From a bacterium (GTDB taxonomy: Bacteria > Pseudomonadota > Alphaproteobacteria > Rhizobiales > Aestuariivirgaceae), in assembly GCA_022842165.1 (NCBI GenBank), contig JALHQC010000004.1, forward strand, positions 1 to 64,000: a stretch of 64,000 bases of DNA, written 5' to 3'. Each line of letters opens with the position of its first letter. Positions within the stretch are counted from its first letter, which is position 1. A program made the translations under genes and the position numbers. Of the stretch, positions 27,600 through 36,266 are shown piece by piece. Below the pieces are notes generated by a model. The model saw only the letters and a program-made list of their open reading frames with translations, had not been told where the DNA came from and searched no databases.

Positions 27600-28193
27600 T
27601 CACGCGAACACCAAAACTTCCACCGCCGTCGGATTATAGTTGTTGCACGGGTTCAGCACCTGCGGGCAGTTGGAGATCACCGCCAGCACATCCATCTCGG
27701 CGCGGATGCCGACATGGTCGCCGGGCTTTGAACTTCCCAACGCAATCGCGGCATCGCCGGCGGCTCCCACCGGCACGGTCATGAACCAGTTGACGTTCGG
27801 CACGATGTCGCGCCAGCCCAGCCCATGGGGCTTCAGCGCGGCGAGGAAATTCTCGCGGCAGCCCGTGTTGGCAACGCCATAGAGCATGCGGTTCGAGGGT
27901 TCCGAACAGCAGCCGCCGATCGTGTCGTGGCCACCGAAGCTGTCTTCGACGATCGTGAACAGCGGATTGGCGCGGTCGGAATAGAGCACGTCGCCCAAGG
28001 TCAGCAGCAGGTGCCCGGCCTTCTTCATGGTGTTGGGCTGGTGATAGCGCTCGTCAAAATCATGGGCGTTGTAGCAAAGGAAATCGACCGCCTGCTGACC
28101 ATGGGTGTCGATGATGCGGAGAACCTCGTTCCTGCGGATCACGCGGGCCCAGGGTGCCCGTGCCGCAATCGTCTCGCGATGGATCTCGCGCAT
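27600..28193 (-). CDS. DUF1989 / urea-carboxylase-associated-type protein
   Basis: A 197-residue DUF1989 protein. The opening IAARAPWARVIRRNEVLRIIDTHGQQAVDFLCYN, the NTMKK segment, CSEPSNRMLYG near residue 100 and the C-terminal CNNYNPTAVEVLV are family hallmarks. Relatives accompany urea and guanidine carboxylases, and a pair of them (CgdA/CgdB) acts as carboxyguanidine deiminase. Here only one copy exists, with no carboxylase nearby, next to a ureohydrolase that would release urea. It starts 2 bases after the EutA-like stop, so the two form an operon. The reaction is unknown; hydrolysis or deimination of a guanidino- or urea-derived compound is the best guess. Confidence 0.72.
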   Translation of the reverse strand: MREIHRETIAARAPWARVIRRNEVLRIIDTHGQQAVDFLCYNAHDFDERYHQPNTMKKAGHLLLTLGDVLYSDRANPLFTIVEDSFGGHDTIGGCCSEPSNRMLYGVANTGCRENFLAALKPHGLGWRDIVPNVNWFMTVPVGAAGDAAIALGSSKPGDHVGIRAEMDVLAVISNCPQVLNPCNNYNPTAVEVLVFA

Positions 28194-28195
28194 GG

Positions 28196-29002
28196 TCAGG
28201 CGAGCTGCGTTTCGAACAGCCGGCCCCATTGCGGCATCACATCTTCGATGCCCGCCAGCCGCAGCGCATGCCAGGCCATGGCGTGATTGGACGACGTGAT
28301 GGGAACGCCCGTCTCCGCCTCGATGGCGCGTGCGGCTTCGGCCAGCCGCACCGAGGTACAGGACACGAACACCGCATCGACCTTGGCATGCGACAGCAGC
28401 GTCATCACGCCCTGCTTGATCGCGGCGGGCGTGATCGCGGCGACGACGCTGTCATCCTGCTCGTTGAAGGAGCCGAAGACCGGAACCTCGAAGCCGCGGC
28501 CACGGATATAGTCCGCGACGATGCGGTTGACGTCGGCGCGATAGGGCGTCAGCACGCCGATGCGTTTCGCTCCAAGGGCGCGGAAAGCCGCGAAGGCGCC
28601 GGTGATCGGGGTGGTGCATTTCGCATCGGGCCTCGCCTCGCGGATGCGCGCGAAGACCTTTTCCTCGCCGATCGCCATGGAAGCCGAAGTGCAGCCATAG
28701 GCGACAACGTCGAGCGCCGCGCCGGGCAGGATGACGTCGGTTGCCGCAGCGATGCGGGGCTCCATGGCGCGCAGCGTCTCGGGCGTGATCTGGGCGTCGT
28801 TGAGGATGCGGCTCTCGTAAAGCGCCACACCGGGAAGCCCCGCCATGATTGCGCGCCATTCATGCTCGATGGTGAAGTCGGTGGCGAGAACGATGAGCCC
28901 CAGCCGCGCCCGGCTGGCGATGCCGCCATCGGTTTCAAAAGGCAAATGCTCGATCAGGATCATGTCCGTCTCAGGCTTCAGGCCCAGCGCCACTTCATTC
29001 AT
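28196..29002 (-). CDS. Asp/Glu racemase superfamily protein, EutA/maleate isomerase-like
   Basis: A 268-residue protein with the two-domain Asp/Glu/hydantoin racemase fold. Both catalytic cysteines are present, in VVAYGCTSASMAIG near residue 104 and AVFVSCTSVRLAEA near residue 214. It most resembles maleate isomerase, arylmalonate decarboxylase and the ectoine-utilisation protein EutA. With a D-arginine-dehydrogenase-like gene nearby, amino acid or hydantoin racemisation is attractive, but the family does not predict the substrate. First gene of a two-gene minus-strand operon with DUF1989. Confidence 0.68.
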   Translation of the reverse strand: MNEVALGLKPETDMILIEHLPFETDGGIASRARLGLIVLATDFTIEHEWRAIMAGLPGVALYESRILNDAQITPETLRAMEPRIAAATDVILPGAALDVVAYGCTSASMAIGEEKVFARIREARPDAKCTTPITGAFAAFRALGAKRIGVLTPYRADVNRIVADYIRGRGFEVPVFGSFNEQDDSVVAAITPAAIKQGVMTLLSHAKVDAVFVSCTSVRLAEAARAIEAETGVPITSSNHAMAWHALRLAGIEDVMPQWGRLFETQLA

Positions 29003-29068
29003 GCCCGTGTCTCCTCCGCTGCCTGATTTGTATCAGACCAGCGCCCCAACACCTATAGTGCAGCCCGC

Positions 29069-30640
29069 ATGATTCGGATGATCGACCGCATAGCTCAGCT
29101 GAAGGGATGGCGCCGTGCCGCGCTGGCCCTTGCGGCGGGCGCGGGTGCGGCCCTGGCGCTGCCGCCCATCGGTTTCTGGCCGGGGCTGTTCGTGGCGATT
29201 CCTCTATTCCTCGTGCTGCTCGAAACCGCCAAGGGCCCCGCGTGGCGCAATGGCTTCGGCACCGGCTGGCTGTTCGGGCTTGGCTATTTCGCGGTGGCCT
29301 TCCACTGGATCGGCTTTGCCTTCCTCGTCGATGCCGCGACCTACCTGTGGATGATGCCCTTCATGCTGGGGGCACTGGCCGGCGGCATGGCGATCTACTG
29401 GGGGCTTGCCGCCCTGCTGGCGAGGCGTTTCGGCGGCGCCGGACTGCCGCTGGCGCTCATGCTGGCGGCAAGCCTGGCAACTGCCGAATGGCTGCGCGGC
29501 CATCTGTTCACAGGCTTTCCATGGGCCGCACCGGGGCTTGCCGCCGACGGCATGGGCAGTGTGGCGCAAGCCGCGGCTTATGTGGGGATGACAGGCCTCA
29601 CACTGCTGATCGTCATGTGGGCGGGCCTTCCCTATGCTCTCCTGCGGGCGGAGCGCAGAGCGGCACGGGTTGCTGCGGCGCTGCTGCTGCTGCTCCTTCC
29701 GGCCGTCTGGGCGGCGGGCGCCTGGCGCATGAGCACTGCGAGCGATGCGATGGTGCCCGATGTGTCCTTCCGCATCGTGCAGCCCAATATCGGGCAGGAG
29801 CAGAAATGGCGCGAGGACAATGCCCGGCAGATTTTCGATACGCTGAAGCAGCTCTCGATCGCGCCCACGGCGGCGCGCCCGCGCGGCATCGCGGAGGTGA
29901 CGCATGTGCTGTGGCCCGAATCGGCGGTGCCCTTCCTGATCGATGAAAGCGAAGCGGCGAAGGCCGAGCTGAAGCCGATGCTCGGCGGCCGGACGGTGCT
30001 GATCACCGGCTCGATCCGGCGCGGCACCGACAGCCAGGGCCAGTCCCGCGTCTACAACAGCATCATCACCTTCAATGGCCAAGCCGAACCCGTCCAGCAC
30101 TATGACAAGTGGCGGCTGGTGCCGGGCGGAGAATTCCTGCCCTTCGAATGGCTGCTGGAGCCTCTGGGCTTCCGCAAGGTGGTCACCGTGCCCGGCAGTT
30201 TCGCGGCAGGCGCAGGGCCCGTCACATTGTCCGTACCCGGACTACCTCCCGCCGGCATGCTCGTCTGCTACGAGGCGATCTTTCCCGACCGGCTCGTCGA
30301 CACGGCGAACCGGCCGGGCTTCCTCATCAATGTCACCAATGACGGCTGGTTCGGCCGCTCGACCGGGCCGCACCAGCATCTGGCGCAGACAAGAATGCGG
30401 GCGATCGAGCAGGGGCTCCCGGTCCTGCGTGCCGCCAACACCGGGATTTCCGCAGTGATCGATCCCTACGGGAGATATCTCCACCAGCTTGAATTGATGG
30501 AAGCGGGTGTCATCGATTCGCAGCTGCCCGCGGCCCTTGCGCCTACAACTTATGGTGTGTGGGGCGACTGGGTGTTGCTGCTGATGCTGCTCGGTGTGGC
30601 GGTACCGGCGGTTTTCCTGCACGCTCGCCGGAACCATTGA
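29069..30640 (+). CDS. lnt: Apolipoprotein N-acyltransferase
   Basis: A 523-residue inner-membrane enzyme that adds the third acyl chain to lipoproteins. About six to seven N-terminal membrane segments precede a nitrilase-like domain from about residue 230. The catalytic triad is visible: Glu in LWPESAVPF near residue 289, Lys in YDKWRLVPGGEF near residue 349 and Cys in LVCYEAIFPDR near residue 400. A final membrane helix lies near residue 500. The gene leads the conserved lnt-XRE-metK-trmB neighbourhood of Hyphomicrobiales. Confidence 0.92.
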   Translation: MIRMIDRIAQLKGWRRAALALAAGAGAALALPPIGFWPGLFVAIPLFLVLLETAKGPAWRNGFGTGWLFGLGYFAVAFHWIGFAFLVDAATYLWMMPFMLGALAGGMAIYWGLAALLARRFGGAGLPLALMLAASLATAEWLRGHLFTGFPWAAPGLAADGMGSVAQAAAYVGMTGLTLLIVMWAGLPYALLRAERRAARVAAALLLLLLPAVWAAGAWRMSTASDAMVPDVSFRIVQPNIGQEQKWREDNARQIFDTLKQLSIAPTAARPRGIAEVTHVLWPESAVPFLIDESEAAKAELKPMLGGRTVLITGSIRRGTDSQGQSRVYNSIITFNGQAEPVQHYDKWRLVPGGEFLPFEWLLEPLGFRKVVTVPGSFAAGAGPVTLSVPGLPPAGMLVCYEAIFPDRLVDTANRPGFLINVTNDGWFGRSTGPHQHLAQTRMRAIEQGLPVLRAANTGISAVIDPYGRYLHQLELMEAGVIDSQLPAALAPTTYGVWGDWVLLLMLLGVAVPAVFLHARRNH

Positions 30641-30814
30641 TGTTGTTCGGAAGTTTATCTGGCGGACCAGTCAATCGGCTGTTTGGCGCGGACGAAAAAT
30701 GCACCACTGCGGGGCGAATTCAATTGCACGTGGTGGGTGACTGTATTAACAACGATTTTGTTCAGGATTTGTGGTCAAATGTCACAAGAGATAGTTTGAC
30801 CGCGAAACATGGCA

Positions 30815-30839
30815 TCAGACCGGGGGACATCAGGTCTGA
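30815..30839 (+). promoter_or_regulatory. Hairpin immediately before the XRE gene
   Basis: TCAGACC and GGTCTGA form a 7-bp stem around an 11-base loop, ending just before the GAGGAAAG ribosome site of the regulator. It could be an operator (dyad) or an RNA element affecting translation; the sequence cannot tell which. Confidence 0.4.
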
Positions 30840-30846
30840 GGAAAGA

Positions 30847-31248
30847 ATGACAAGACGCGATCCAAACTTTGTTGACGTGCATGTGGGTAGCCGTATCCGC
30901 ATGAGAAGACAGCTCATCGGCATGAGCCAGGAAAAACTTGGAGAACTTCTGGGAATCACATTCCAGCAGGTTCAGAAGTATGAAAAGGGTGCAAACCGCA
31001 TCAGCGCCAGCCGGCTCTATTACAGCGCCAAGATTCTTGGCGTGCCGGTGCAGTTCTTTTTCGACGAGCTTCCGGGCGTCGATCAGCAGGGCGGCATGAG
31101 TGAATCCCGCGAGGAGGACTCGGTGCTGGCCTCGCTCATGAATGTCGATGGCGTGACGCTGGCCAGGGCCTTCCGCGACGCCGACAGCGTTACCAAGAAG
31201 AAGCTGATCTCGTCGATCGCGAGAGTGATCGCCGACGCCAAGGACTAG
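30847..31248 (+). CDS. XRE-family helix-turn-helix regulator
   Basis: A 133-residue DNA-binding protein. The helix-turn-helix lies at residues about 15-65 (IRMRRQLIGMSQEKLGELLGIT, FQQVQKYEKGANRIS, LYYSAKILGVPVQFFF). A C-terminal tail of about 60 residues follows. Its position between lnt and metK is conserved in Hyphomicrobiales; I do not know its regulon. A GAGGAAAG ribosome site sets the start at 30847. About 200 bp separate it from lnt, including AT-richer sequence and a short dyad, so it probably has its own promoter. Confidence 0.85.
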   Translation: MTRRDPNFVDVHVGSRIRMRRQLIGMSQEKLGELLGITFQQVQKYEKGANRISASRLYYSAKILGVPVQFFFDELPGVDQQGGMSESREEDSVLASLMNVDGVTLARAFRDADSVTKKKLISSIARVIADAKD

Positions 31249-31274
31249 GCCCGCAAGGGACGGATCCTGCCGTG

Positions 31275-31345
31275 GCCCGAGCATGCTTGACCAGCGATAG
31301 CATCGCTGTCAAAAAGCGCTCGGGCTAACGATGGGGCATTCAAGC
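31275..31345 (+). promoter_or_regulatory. Candidate pseudoknotted leader RNA upstream of metK
   Basis: An 8-bp perfect stem, GCCCGAGC (31275-31282) with GCTCGGGC (31318-31325), encloses a 7-bp hairpin, CAGCGAT-AGC-ATCGCTG (31292-31308). Between them GCTTGA (31285-31290) is exactly complementary to TCAAGC (31340-31345), which ends three bases before the metK ATG. This gives an H-type pseudoknot able to hide the initiation region. metK leaders in other groups carry SAM-sensing RNAs. I could not match this one to a known SAM riboswitch consensus, so ligand and function are inferred. Confidence 0.45.
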
Positions 31346-31348
31346 CAT

Positions 31349-32542
31349 ATGTCACGCAAGAATTACGTCTTCACGAGTGAGTCTGTTTCAGAAGGCCACC
31401 CGGACAAGGTCTGCGACCGTATTTCAGACGAGGTGGTTGATCTCTTTTACCGCGAGGCGCTCGACCAGGGGTTCGATCCCTGGGCTGTGCGTGTTGCATG
31501 CGAGACGCTCGCCACCACCAATTATGTGGTGATCGCCGGCGAAACCCGCGGGCCTTCCTCCATTACCAAGGAGAAGATCGACGCCGCGGCCCGCAAGGCG
31601 ATCCGCGACATCGGCTACGAGCAATCGGGCTTCCATTGGGAAACCGCGAAGATCGTCATCGTGCTGCACAGCCAGTCGGCCGATATCGCGCAGGGTGTGG
31701 ATTCCGGCGAGAAGAAGGAAGAGGGCGCGGGCGACCAGGGCATCATGTTCGGCTATGCCTGCGACGAAACTCCGGAGCTTCTGCCGGCACCCATCTATTA
31801 TTCGCACAAGATCCTGAAGCTGCTGGCCGAGGCCCGCCACAGCGGCAAGGAAAAGGTACTCGGCCCCGACGCCAAGAGCCAGGTGAGCGTCGAATACAAG
31901 AACGGCAAGCCGGTGGCGGCAACGCAGATCGTGGTGTCGCACCAGCATGTCGACGAGAGCCTCACCTCCGAGGACATGCTCAAGCTGGTGAAGCCTTACG
32001 TCAAGAAGGCGCTGCCGAAGGGCTGGATCACCAAGAATACCGTCTGGCACGTCAACCCGACGGGCCGCTTCGTCATCGGCGGGCCCGATGGTGACGCGGG
32101 GCTGACGGGCCGCAAGATCATCGTCGATACCTATGGCGGTGCCGCACCTCACGGCGGCGGCGCCTTCTCCGGCAAGGACCCGACCAAGGTCGACCGGTCG
32201 GCCGCCTATGCGGCGCGCTACCTCGCCAAGAACGTCGTTGCCGCGGGCCTCGCCAAGCGCTGCTGCATCCAGCTGTCCTATGCGATCGGCGTCGCCCAGC
32301 CATTGTCGATCTATGTCGATACCTACGGCACCGGCAAGGTGCCGGAGGCAAAGCTCGAGAAGGTTCTCTCGAAGGTGATGGACCTGACGCCGCGCGGCAT
32401 CCGCACGCATCTGAACCTCAACCGCCCGATCTATGCGCGCACCTCCGCTTATGGCCATTTCGGGCGTTCGGCGGAAAAGGACGGCGGCTTCTCCTGGGAA
32501 AAGACCGACCTCGTGAAGGCGCTCAAAGCCGCGGTGAAGTGA
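31349..32542 (+). CDS. metK: S-adenosylmethionine synthetase
   Basis: A 397-residue MAT that makes SAM from methionine and ATP. The ATP-binding motif [14 protein letters not shown] lies near residues 12-25, [15 protein letters not shown] near residue 125 and the P-loop-like [16 protein letters not shown] near residue 270. I prefer the ATG at 31349 because homologues begin M-S/A-R-x-x-Y; an in-frame ATG at 31331 would add six residues. The ribosome site (GGGG, 12 bases upstream) is poor and lies inside the proposed leader structure, consistent with regulated translation. Confidence 0.95.
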   Translation: MSRKNYVFTSESVSEGHPDKVCDRISDEVVDLFYREALDQGFDPWAVRVACETLATTNYVVIAGETRGPSSITKEKIDAAARKAIRDIGYEQSGFHWETAKIVIVLHSQSADIAQGVDSGEKKEEGAGDQGIMFGYACDETPELLPAPIYYSHKILKLLAEARHSGKEKVLGPDAKSQVSVEYKNGKPVAATQIVVSHQHVDESLTSEDMLKLVKPYVKKALPKGWITKNTVWHVNPTGRFVIGGPDGDAGLTGRKIIVDTYGGAAPHGGGAFSGKDPTKVDRSAAYAARYLAKNVVAAGLAKRCCIQLSYAIGVAQPLSIYVDTYGTGKVPEAKLEKVLSKVMDLTPRGIRTHLNLNRPIYARTSAYGHFGRSAEKDGGFSWEKTDLVKALKAAVK

Positions 32543-32628
32543 CGCCGCATCGCGGCGTCATCCCCGAACTTGGTCCGGGGATCTTGTGCCGCGATGACAG
32601 ATGGCCGGGACGATGCCCGGCCATGACG
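32542..32628. repeat. Intergenic palindromic repeat between metK and trmB
   Basis: CGTCATCCCCGAACTTGGTCCGGGGATC is interleaved with GCCGCATCGCGGC and ATGGCCGGGACGATGCCCGGCCAT hairpins. The left edge touches the metK stop codon. It belongs to the CGTCA-CCCC group of this window. Confidence 0.8.
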
Positions 32629-32642
32629 GGTTGAGAAGCGAC

Positions 32643-33299
32643 GTGATCGAACCTCAGAAGAAGTTCCAGTTCTACGGGCGGCGCAAGGGCAAAACCTTGC
32701 GCCGTCATCATTCGGCGCTGATGGACGATCTTCTGCCGCAGATTCGGGTCGATACCGCCGATCCGCTGGCCGGAACGGGCCCCCGGCGCTGGCTGGAAAT
32801 CGGCTTCGGCGGCGGCGAGCACTTGGCGCATCAGGCCGCACTTCATCCGGACGTTTCGTTCATCGGGGCGGAGCCCTTCGTCAATGGTGTCGCCAAGCTT
32901 CTGGCGCTGATCGAGGACCAGGGCCTCACCAACATCCGCATCCACGACCATGATGCCCGCGTGCTGCTGGAAGCCTTGCCCGATGCCGCGTTCGAGCGGA
33001 TTTACCTGCTCTATCCCGACCCGTGGCCGAAACAGCGCCACAACAAGCGGCGCTTCGTGAGTGCCGAAACCCTTGCGCATTTCCACCGCATCCTGAAGCC
33101 CGGCGGCCTGTTCCTGTTTGCCAGCGACATCGAGGAGTATGTGGCCTGGACGCGCCAGCACGTGGCCGAACACGGCGGCTTCCGCGAGGAGGGCGATCCG
33201 TCTCAGCCTTACGAGAACTGGATCGAGACACGCTACGAGGCGAAGGCAAGGCGGGAGGGGCGGGGGTCGGCCTATTTGAGATTCCGTCGGGCGGGTTGA
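32643..33299 (+). CDS. trmB: tRNA (guanine-N7-)-methyltransferase
   Basis: A 218-residue SAM-dependent methyltransferase that makes m7G46 in tRNA. SAM-binding motif WLEIGFGGGEHLAHQA lies near residue 50, and the family signature LLYPDPWPKQRHNKRRF near residue 122. Starts upstream of 32643 lie inside the palindromic repeat, so the GTG at 32643 after GAGAAGCGAC is preferred. It sits directly downstream of metK, the source of its cofactor. Confidence 0.9.
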   Translation: MIEPQKKFQFYGRRKGKTLRRHHSALMDDLLPQIRVDTADPLAGTGPRRWLEIGFGGGEHLAHQAALHPDVSFIGAEPFVNGVAKLLALIEDQGLTNIRIHDHDARVLLEALPDAAFERIYLLYPDPWPKQRHNKRRFVSAETLAHFHRILKPGGLFLFASDIEEYVAWTRQHVAEHGGFREEGDPSQPYENWIETRYEAKARREGRGSAYLRFRRAG

Positions 33300-33307
33300 C
33301 GGGGCCC

Positions 33308-33336
33308 TTGCGAAAAGCGGCCACAAAGTCTATATC
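33308..33336 (+). promoter_or_regulatory. Sigma-70-type promoter of rimP-nusA-infB
   Basis: TTGCGA (33308-33313), a 17-base spacer, then TATATC (33331-33336), immediately after the trmB stop and about 100 bp before rimP. Position and spacing are good, so transcription probably begins near 33343. Confidence 0.6.
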
Positions 33337-33352
33337 CCCTCCAACTTAGGTT

Positions 33353-33414
33353 CACTCACATAGCCACGAAAGTGGAGATCGAGAGTGGGTCCCAGCCCGG
33401 GACCCGCTTTTTTT
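33353..33414 (+). terminator. Leader terminator/attenuator upstream of rimP-nusA-infB
   Basis: A 9-bp stem, GTGGGTCCC (33385-33393) with GGGACCCGC (33399-33407), is followed by seven T residues, a textbook intrinsic terminator only 20 bp before the rimP ATG. Upstream, CACTC (33353-33357) can pair with GAGTG (33383-33387) around a CCAC-GAAA-GTGG hairpin and would break the base of the terminator. With the promoter at 33308 this places premature termination inside the leader. It could respond to NusA, encoded in the operon. Confidence 0.6.
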
Positions 33415-33433
33415 ATTGCCTGAAGGTCATTGG

Positions 33434-34027
33434 ATGACGGAACAGAGACTAGCGCGCGAGACGGGGCCGGCCCAGCGGGTTGTGGCCCTGGCTGAGCCCG
33501 TGCTGGCGGATTTGGGCTTCCGCCTGGTGCGCGTGAAAATGTCTGGCCCAACGCTGCAGATCATGGCGGAGCGGCCCGACGGCACCTTCTCGATCGAGGA
33601 TTGCGAGGCAGTCAGCCGCGCGATGTCGCCGCTGCTCGACGTCGAGGATGTCATATCGGCACGCTACCATCTCGAGGTGTCGTCTCCCGGCATCGACAGG
33701 CCGCTGGTCAGGCCGTCGGATTTCGAGGCCTGGGCGGGCCACGAGGTGAAGGTCGAGATGGCTGTGCCGGTTGCCGGGCGGAAACGCTTCAAGGGCACGC
33801 TCGAAGGCTATACGGACGGTGAAGTCCGCTTCTTCATCGAGAACCCGGAAGGGGCCGCGAAGGAGCCGGTGCTGATCGGCGTTCCCTTTGCCGACATCGG
33901 GGACGCCAAACTCGTGCTGACGGATGAACTGATTGCCGCGGCCCGCGCGCGTCTGCCGAGCAAGGGCTATAGCGACGGGGCCGAAATCGATGAAGACAAA
34001 ATCTCTGTTGAGAGGAGCGAAGACTGA
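33434..34027 (+). CDS. rimP: Ribosome maturation factor RimP
   Basis: A 197-residue protein with the RimP N-terminal alpha/beta domain ([35 protein letters not shown] near residue 80) and a C-terminal SH3-like domain ([12 protein letters not shown]). It assists 30S subunit assembly. The tail ([19 protein letters not shown]) is acidic. The last base overlaps the nusA ATG. First gene of the translation-factor operon. Confidence 0.92.
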   Translation: MTEQRLARETGPAQRVVALAEPVLADLGFRLVRVKMSGPTLQIMAERPDGTFSIEDCEAVSRAMSPLLDVEDVISARYHLEVSSPGIDRPLVRPSDFEAWAGHEVKVEMAVPVAGRKRFKGTLEGYTDGEVRFFIENPEGAAKEPVLIGVPFADIGDAKLVLTDELIAAARARLPSKGYSDGAEIDEDKISVERSED

Positions 34028-35631
34028 TGGCTGAATATGGCGTAAGCGCGAACCGGCTGGAGCTGCTGCAGATCGCGGATGCGGTGGCGCGCGAGAAGTC
34101 GATCGACAAGTCGGTCGTGCTGCAGGCGATGGAAGAGGCGATCCAGAAGGCGGCCAAGGCCCGCTATGGCGCGGAAAACGAAATCTCCGCCGAGATCGAC
34201 CCGAAGTCGGGCGAGACGCGCCTGCAGCGCCTGCTGCTCGTCGTCGAGAAGGTCGAGAACGACGCCACCGAAATCAGCCTCACCGAAGCCCAGCGCCGCA
34301 ACCCGGCCGCCAGCCTCGGAGACCAGATCGCCGAGCCGCTGCCGCCCATCGAATTCGGCCGCATCGCCGCGCAGAACGCCAAGCAGGTCATCGTCCAGAA
34401 GGTGCGCGATGCCGAGCGCGACCGGATGTATGCGGAATACAAGGACCGGATCGGCGAGATCGTCCATGGTGCGGTGAAGCGCGTCGAATACGGCAACATC
34501 ATCGTGGACCTGGGCCGCGGCGAAGGCATCATCCGGCGCGACGAGTCGCTGCCGCGCGAAACCTACCGCCCGGGCGACCGGGTGCGCGCCTATGTCTATG
34601 ATGTGCGGCGCGAGCAGCGCGGGCCCCAGATCTTCCTGTCGCGCACGCATCCCGAATTCATGGCCAGGCTCTTCGGCCAGGAAGTGCCGGAAATCTATGA
34701 TGGCGTCGTGGAAGTCGTGGCCGTTGCCCGTGATCCGGGCTCGCGCGCCAAGATCGCGGTGCGCTCCAAGGATGGTTCGATCGATCCGGTCGGCGCCTGC
34801 GTCGGCATGCGGGGCTCTCGCGTCCAGGCCGTCGTCAACGAGCTTCAGGGCGAGAAGATCGACATCATCCAGTGGACGCCGGACGTTGCCTCCTTCGTCG
34901 TCAACGCGCTGGCGCCTGCGGAAGTCGCTAAGGTCGTCCTCGACGAAGAAGCCGAGCGGATCGAGGTGGTGGTGCCCGACGAGCAGTTGTCGCTGGCAAT
35001 CGGCCGCCGCGGTCAGAACGTGCGGCTCGCCTCGCAACTCACCGGCTGGGACATCGACATCATGACGGAGGCCGAGGAGTCCGAGCGCCGCCAGAAGGAA
35101 TTCGCGGCGCGCACCGAGCTCTTCGTTTCGGCGCTCGACGTCGACGAGACGCTGGCCCAGCTTCTCGCCTCCGAAGGCTTCGCCACCGTCGACGAGGTGG
35201 CCTATGTCGATCTCCGCGAGATCGCCTCGATCGAGGGCCTCGACGAGCAGACGGCGGAGGAACTGCAGAACCGGGCGCGCGAATTCCTCGACCGCGAGAC
35301 GGCCGAACTCGATGCCAGGCGCGTCGAGCTTGGCGTGCTCGACGAGCTCAAGGAAATCGAGGGCCTGTCGCCCGCCATGCTGGTGGCGCTGGGAGAAGCG
35401 GACATCAAGTCGGTCGAGGATCTCGCAGGCTGCGCCACCGACGACCTGATCGGCTGGACGGAGCGCAAGACCGGCGGCGCCGTCAAGCACAAGGGCGCCT
35501 TCTCGGACCTCGAGATCACGGCAGACGAGGCCAATGGGCTGATCATGAAGGCGCGCGTTCATGCCGGCTGGATCGAGGCGCCGGCCGCGGCAGACGCAGA
35601 CGTCGAGGAAACCGGAGAGGTGGAAGCCTGA
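34027..35631 (+). CDS. nusA: Transcription termination/antitermination factor NusA
   Basis: A 534-residue NusA with the expected order: N-terminal RNA-polymerase-binding domain (ELLQIADAVAREKSIDKSVV), S1 domain (GAVKRVEYGNIIVDLG near residue 150), and KH1/KH2 (DPVGACVGMRGSRVQAVVNEL near residue 253; SLAIGRRGQNVRLAS near residue 325). Two C-terminal helix-hairpin-helix acidic repeats follow, from about residue 360. It may regulate its own operon at the leader terminator. Overlaps rimP by one base. Confidence 0.95.
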   Translation: MAEYGVSANRLELLQIADAVAREKSIDKSVVLQAMEEAIQKAAKARYGAENEISAEIDPKSGETRLQRLLLVVEKVENDATEISLTEAQRRNPAASLGDQIAEPLPPIEFGRIAAQNAKQVIVQKVRDAERDRMYAEYKDRIGEIVHGAVKRVEYGNIIVDLGRGEGIIRRDESLPRETYRPGDRVRAYVYDVRREQRGPQIFLSRTHPEFMARLFGQEVPEIYDGVVEVVAVARDPGSRAKIAVRSKDGSIDPVGACVGMRGSRVQAVVNELQGEKIDIIQWTPDVASFVVNALAPAEVAKVVLDEEAERIEVVVPDEQLSLAIGRRGQNVRLASQLTGWDIDIMTEAEESERRQKEFAARTELFVSALDVDETLAQLLASEGFATVDEVAYVDLREIASIEGLDEQTAEELQNRAREFLDRETAELDARRVELGVLDELKEIEGLSPAMLVALGEADIKSVEDLAGCATDDLIGWTERKTGGAVKHKGAFSDLEITADEANGLIMKARVHAGWIEAPAAADADVEETGEVEA

Positions 35632-35672
35632 GCCTTAACCCCCTCACAGCGCCAGCGGAGGCAGAGGAGAAT

Positions 35673-36266
35673 TTGGCCGACCGCATGTGCATCGTCACCC
35701 GCAAGGTGAAGGATGAGGCGGAACTGATCCGCTTCGTGCGGAGCCCGGATGGCCAAGCCGTGCCGGACCTTGCCCGCAAGCTGCCGGGGCGCGGCGTATG
35801 GGTCAGCCTCAGCCGCCCGGTGCTGGAGCAGGCGATCGCCAGGAAGCTGTTTTCGAAAGGCTTCGGCGAGGCAACCACAATGCCGCCCGATCTTGCCCGT
35901 ATGGTGGGGAAATTGCTTCGCCAGCAGGTGCTGTCGCTGCTTTCTCTCTCCAAAAAGGCGGGAGAATCGGTGGCGGGCTTCATGAAGGTGGAGGAAATGC
36001 TGGGGCGAGGCCGGGCAAGACTGCTGTTCCACGCCTCGGAAGCATCACCCGATGGCAGCCGCAAGCTTGACAAGCTCGCCCAGCCGCAGGTGGAAAGGAT
36101 AGTTCTTTTCCATTCTGACGAATTGGATTTGGCCTTTGGCCGGTCAAATGTGGTACATGCAGCCGTTGCCAAGGGAGGGCTTGCCGAAAAGCTCCTCCTT
36201 GGCGTGCGCCGGATCGAGACGTTTGAGGCCCCTGTCGGGCCTGAGGGACCTGAAGAGAGAGTATGA
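35673..36266 (+). CDS. ylxR: YlxR (DUF448)-YlxQ/L7Ae fusion RNA-binding protein
   Basis: A 197-residue fusion. The YlxR part carries RMCIVTRK near residue 4 and GRGVWVS near residue 39. From about residue 85 a second domain ([37 protein letters not shown], then [21 protein letters not shown]) looks like an L7Ae/YlxQ-type RNA-binding fold. The two are separate genes between nusA and infB in Firmicutes and fused here, as in many alphaproteobacteria. The TTG start at 35673 follows GAGGAGAA; no ATG or GTG is available upstream in frame. The stop overlaps the infB start. Confidence 0.82.
   Translation: MADRMCIVTRKVKDEAELIRFVRSPDGQAVPDLARKLPGRGVWVSLSRPVLEQAIARKLFSKGFGEATTMPPDLARMVGKLLRQQVLSLLSLSKKAGESVAGFMKVEEMLGRGRARLLFHASEASPDGSRKLDKLAQPQVERIVLFHSDELDLAFGRSNVVHAAVAKGGLAEKLLLGVRRIETFEAPVGPEGPEERV

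Noticed and set aside
25322-29002. A complete ectoine-degradation operon
   Set aside because: Only DoeA/EutD-like and EutA-like proteins are present. EutB, EutC, DoeB/EutE, the aminotransferase-dehydrogenase pair and the Ehu/Uehabc transporter are missing here.
31275-31345. metK leader as a known SAM-II or SAM-SAH riboswitch
   Set aside because: The stem and pseudoknot geometry is present, but conserved loop bases of those classes, as I recall them, are not. Kept only as an unassigned candidate.
33967-35562. 531-codon open frame antisense to nusA
   Set aside because: nusA is unambiguous, and the antisense frame has a biased Arg/Asp/Gly/His composition and no motif.
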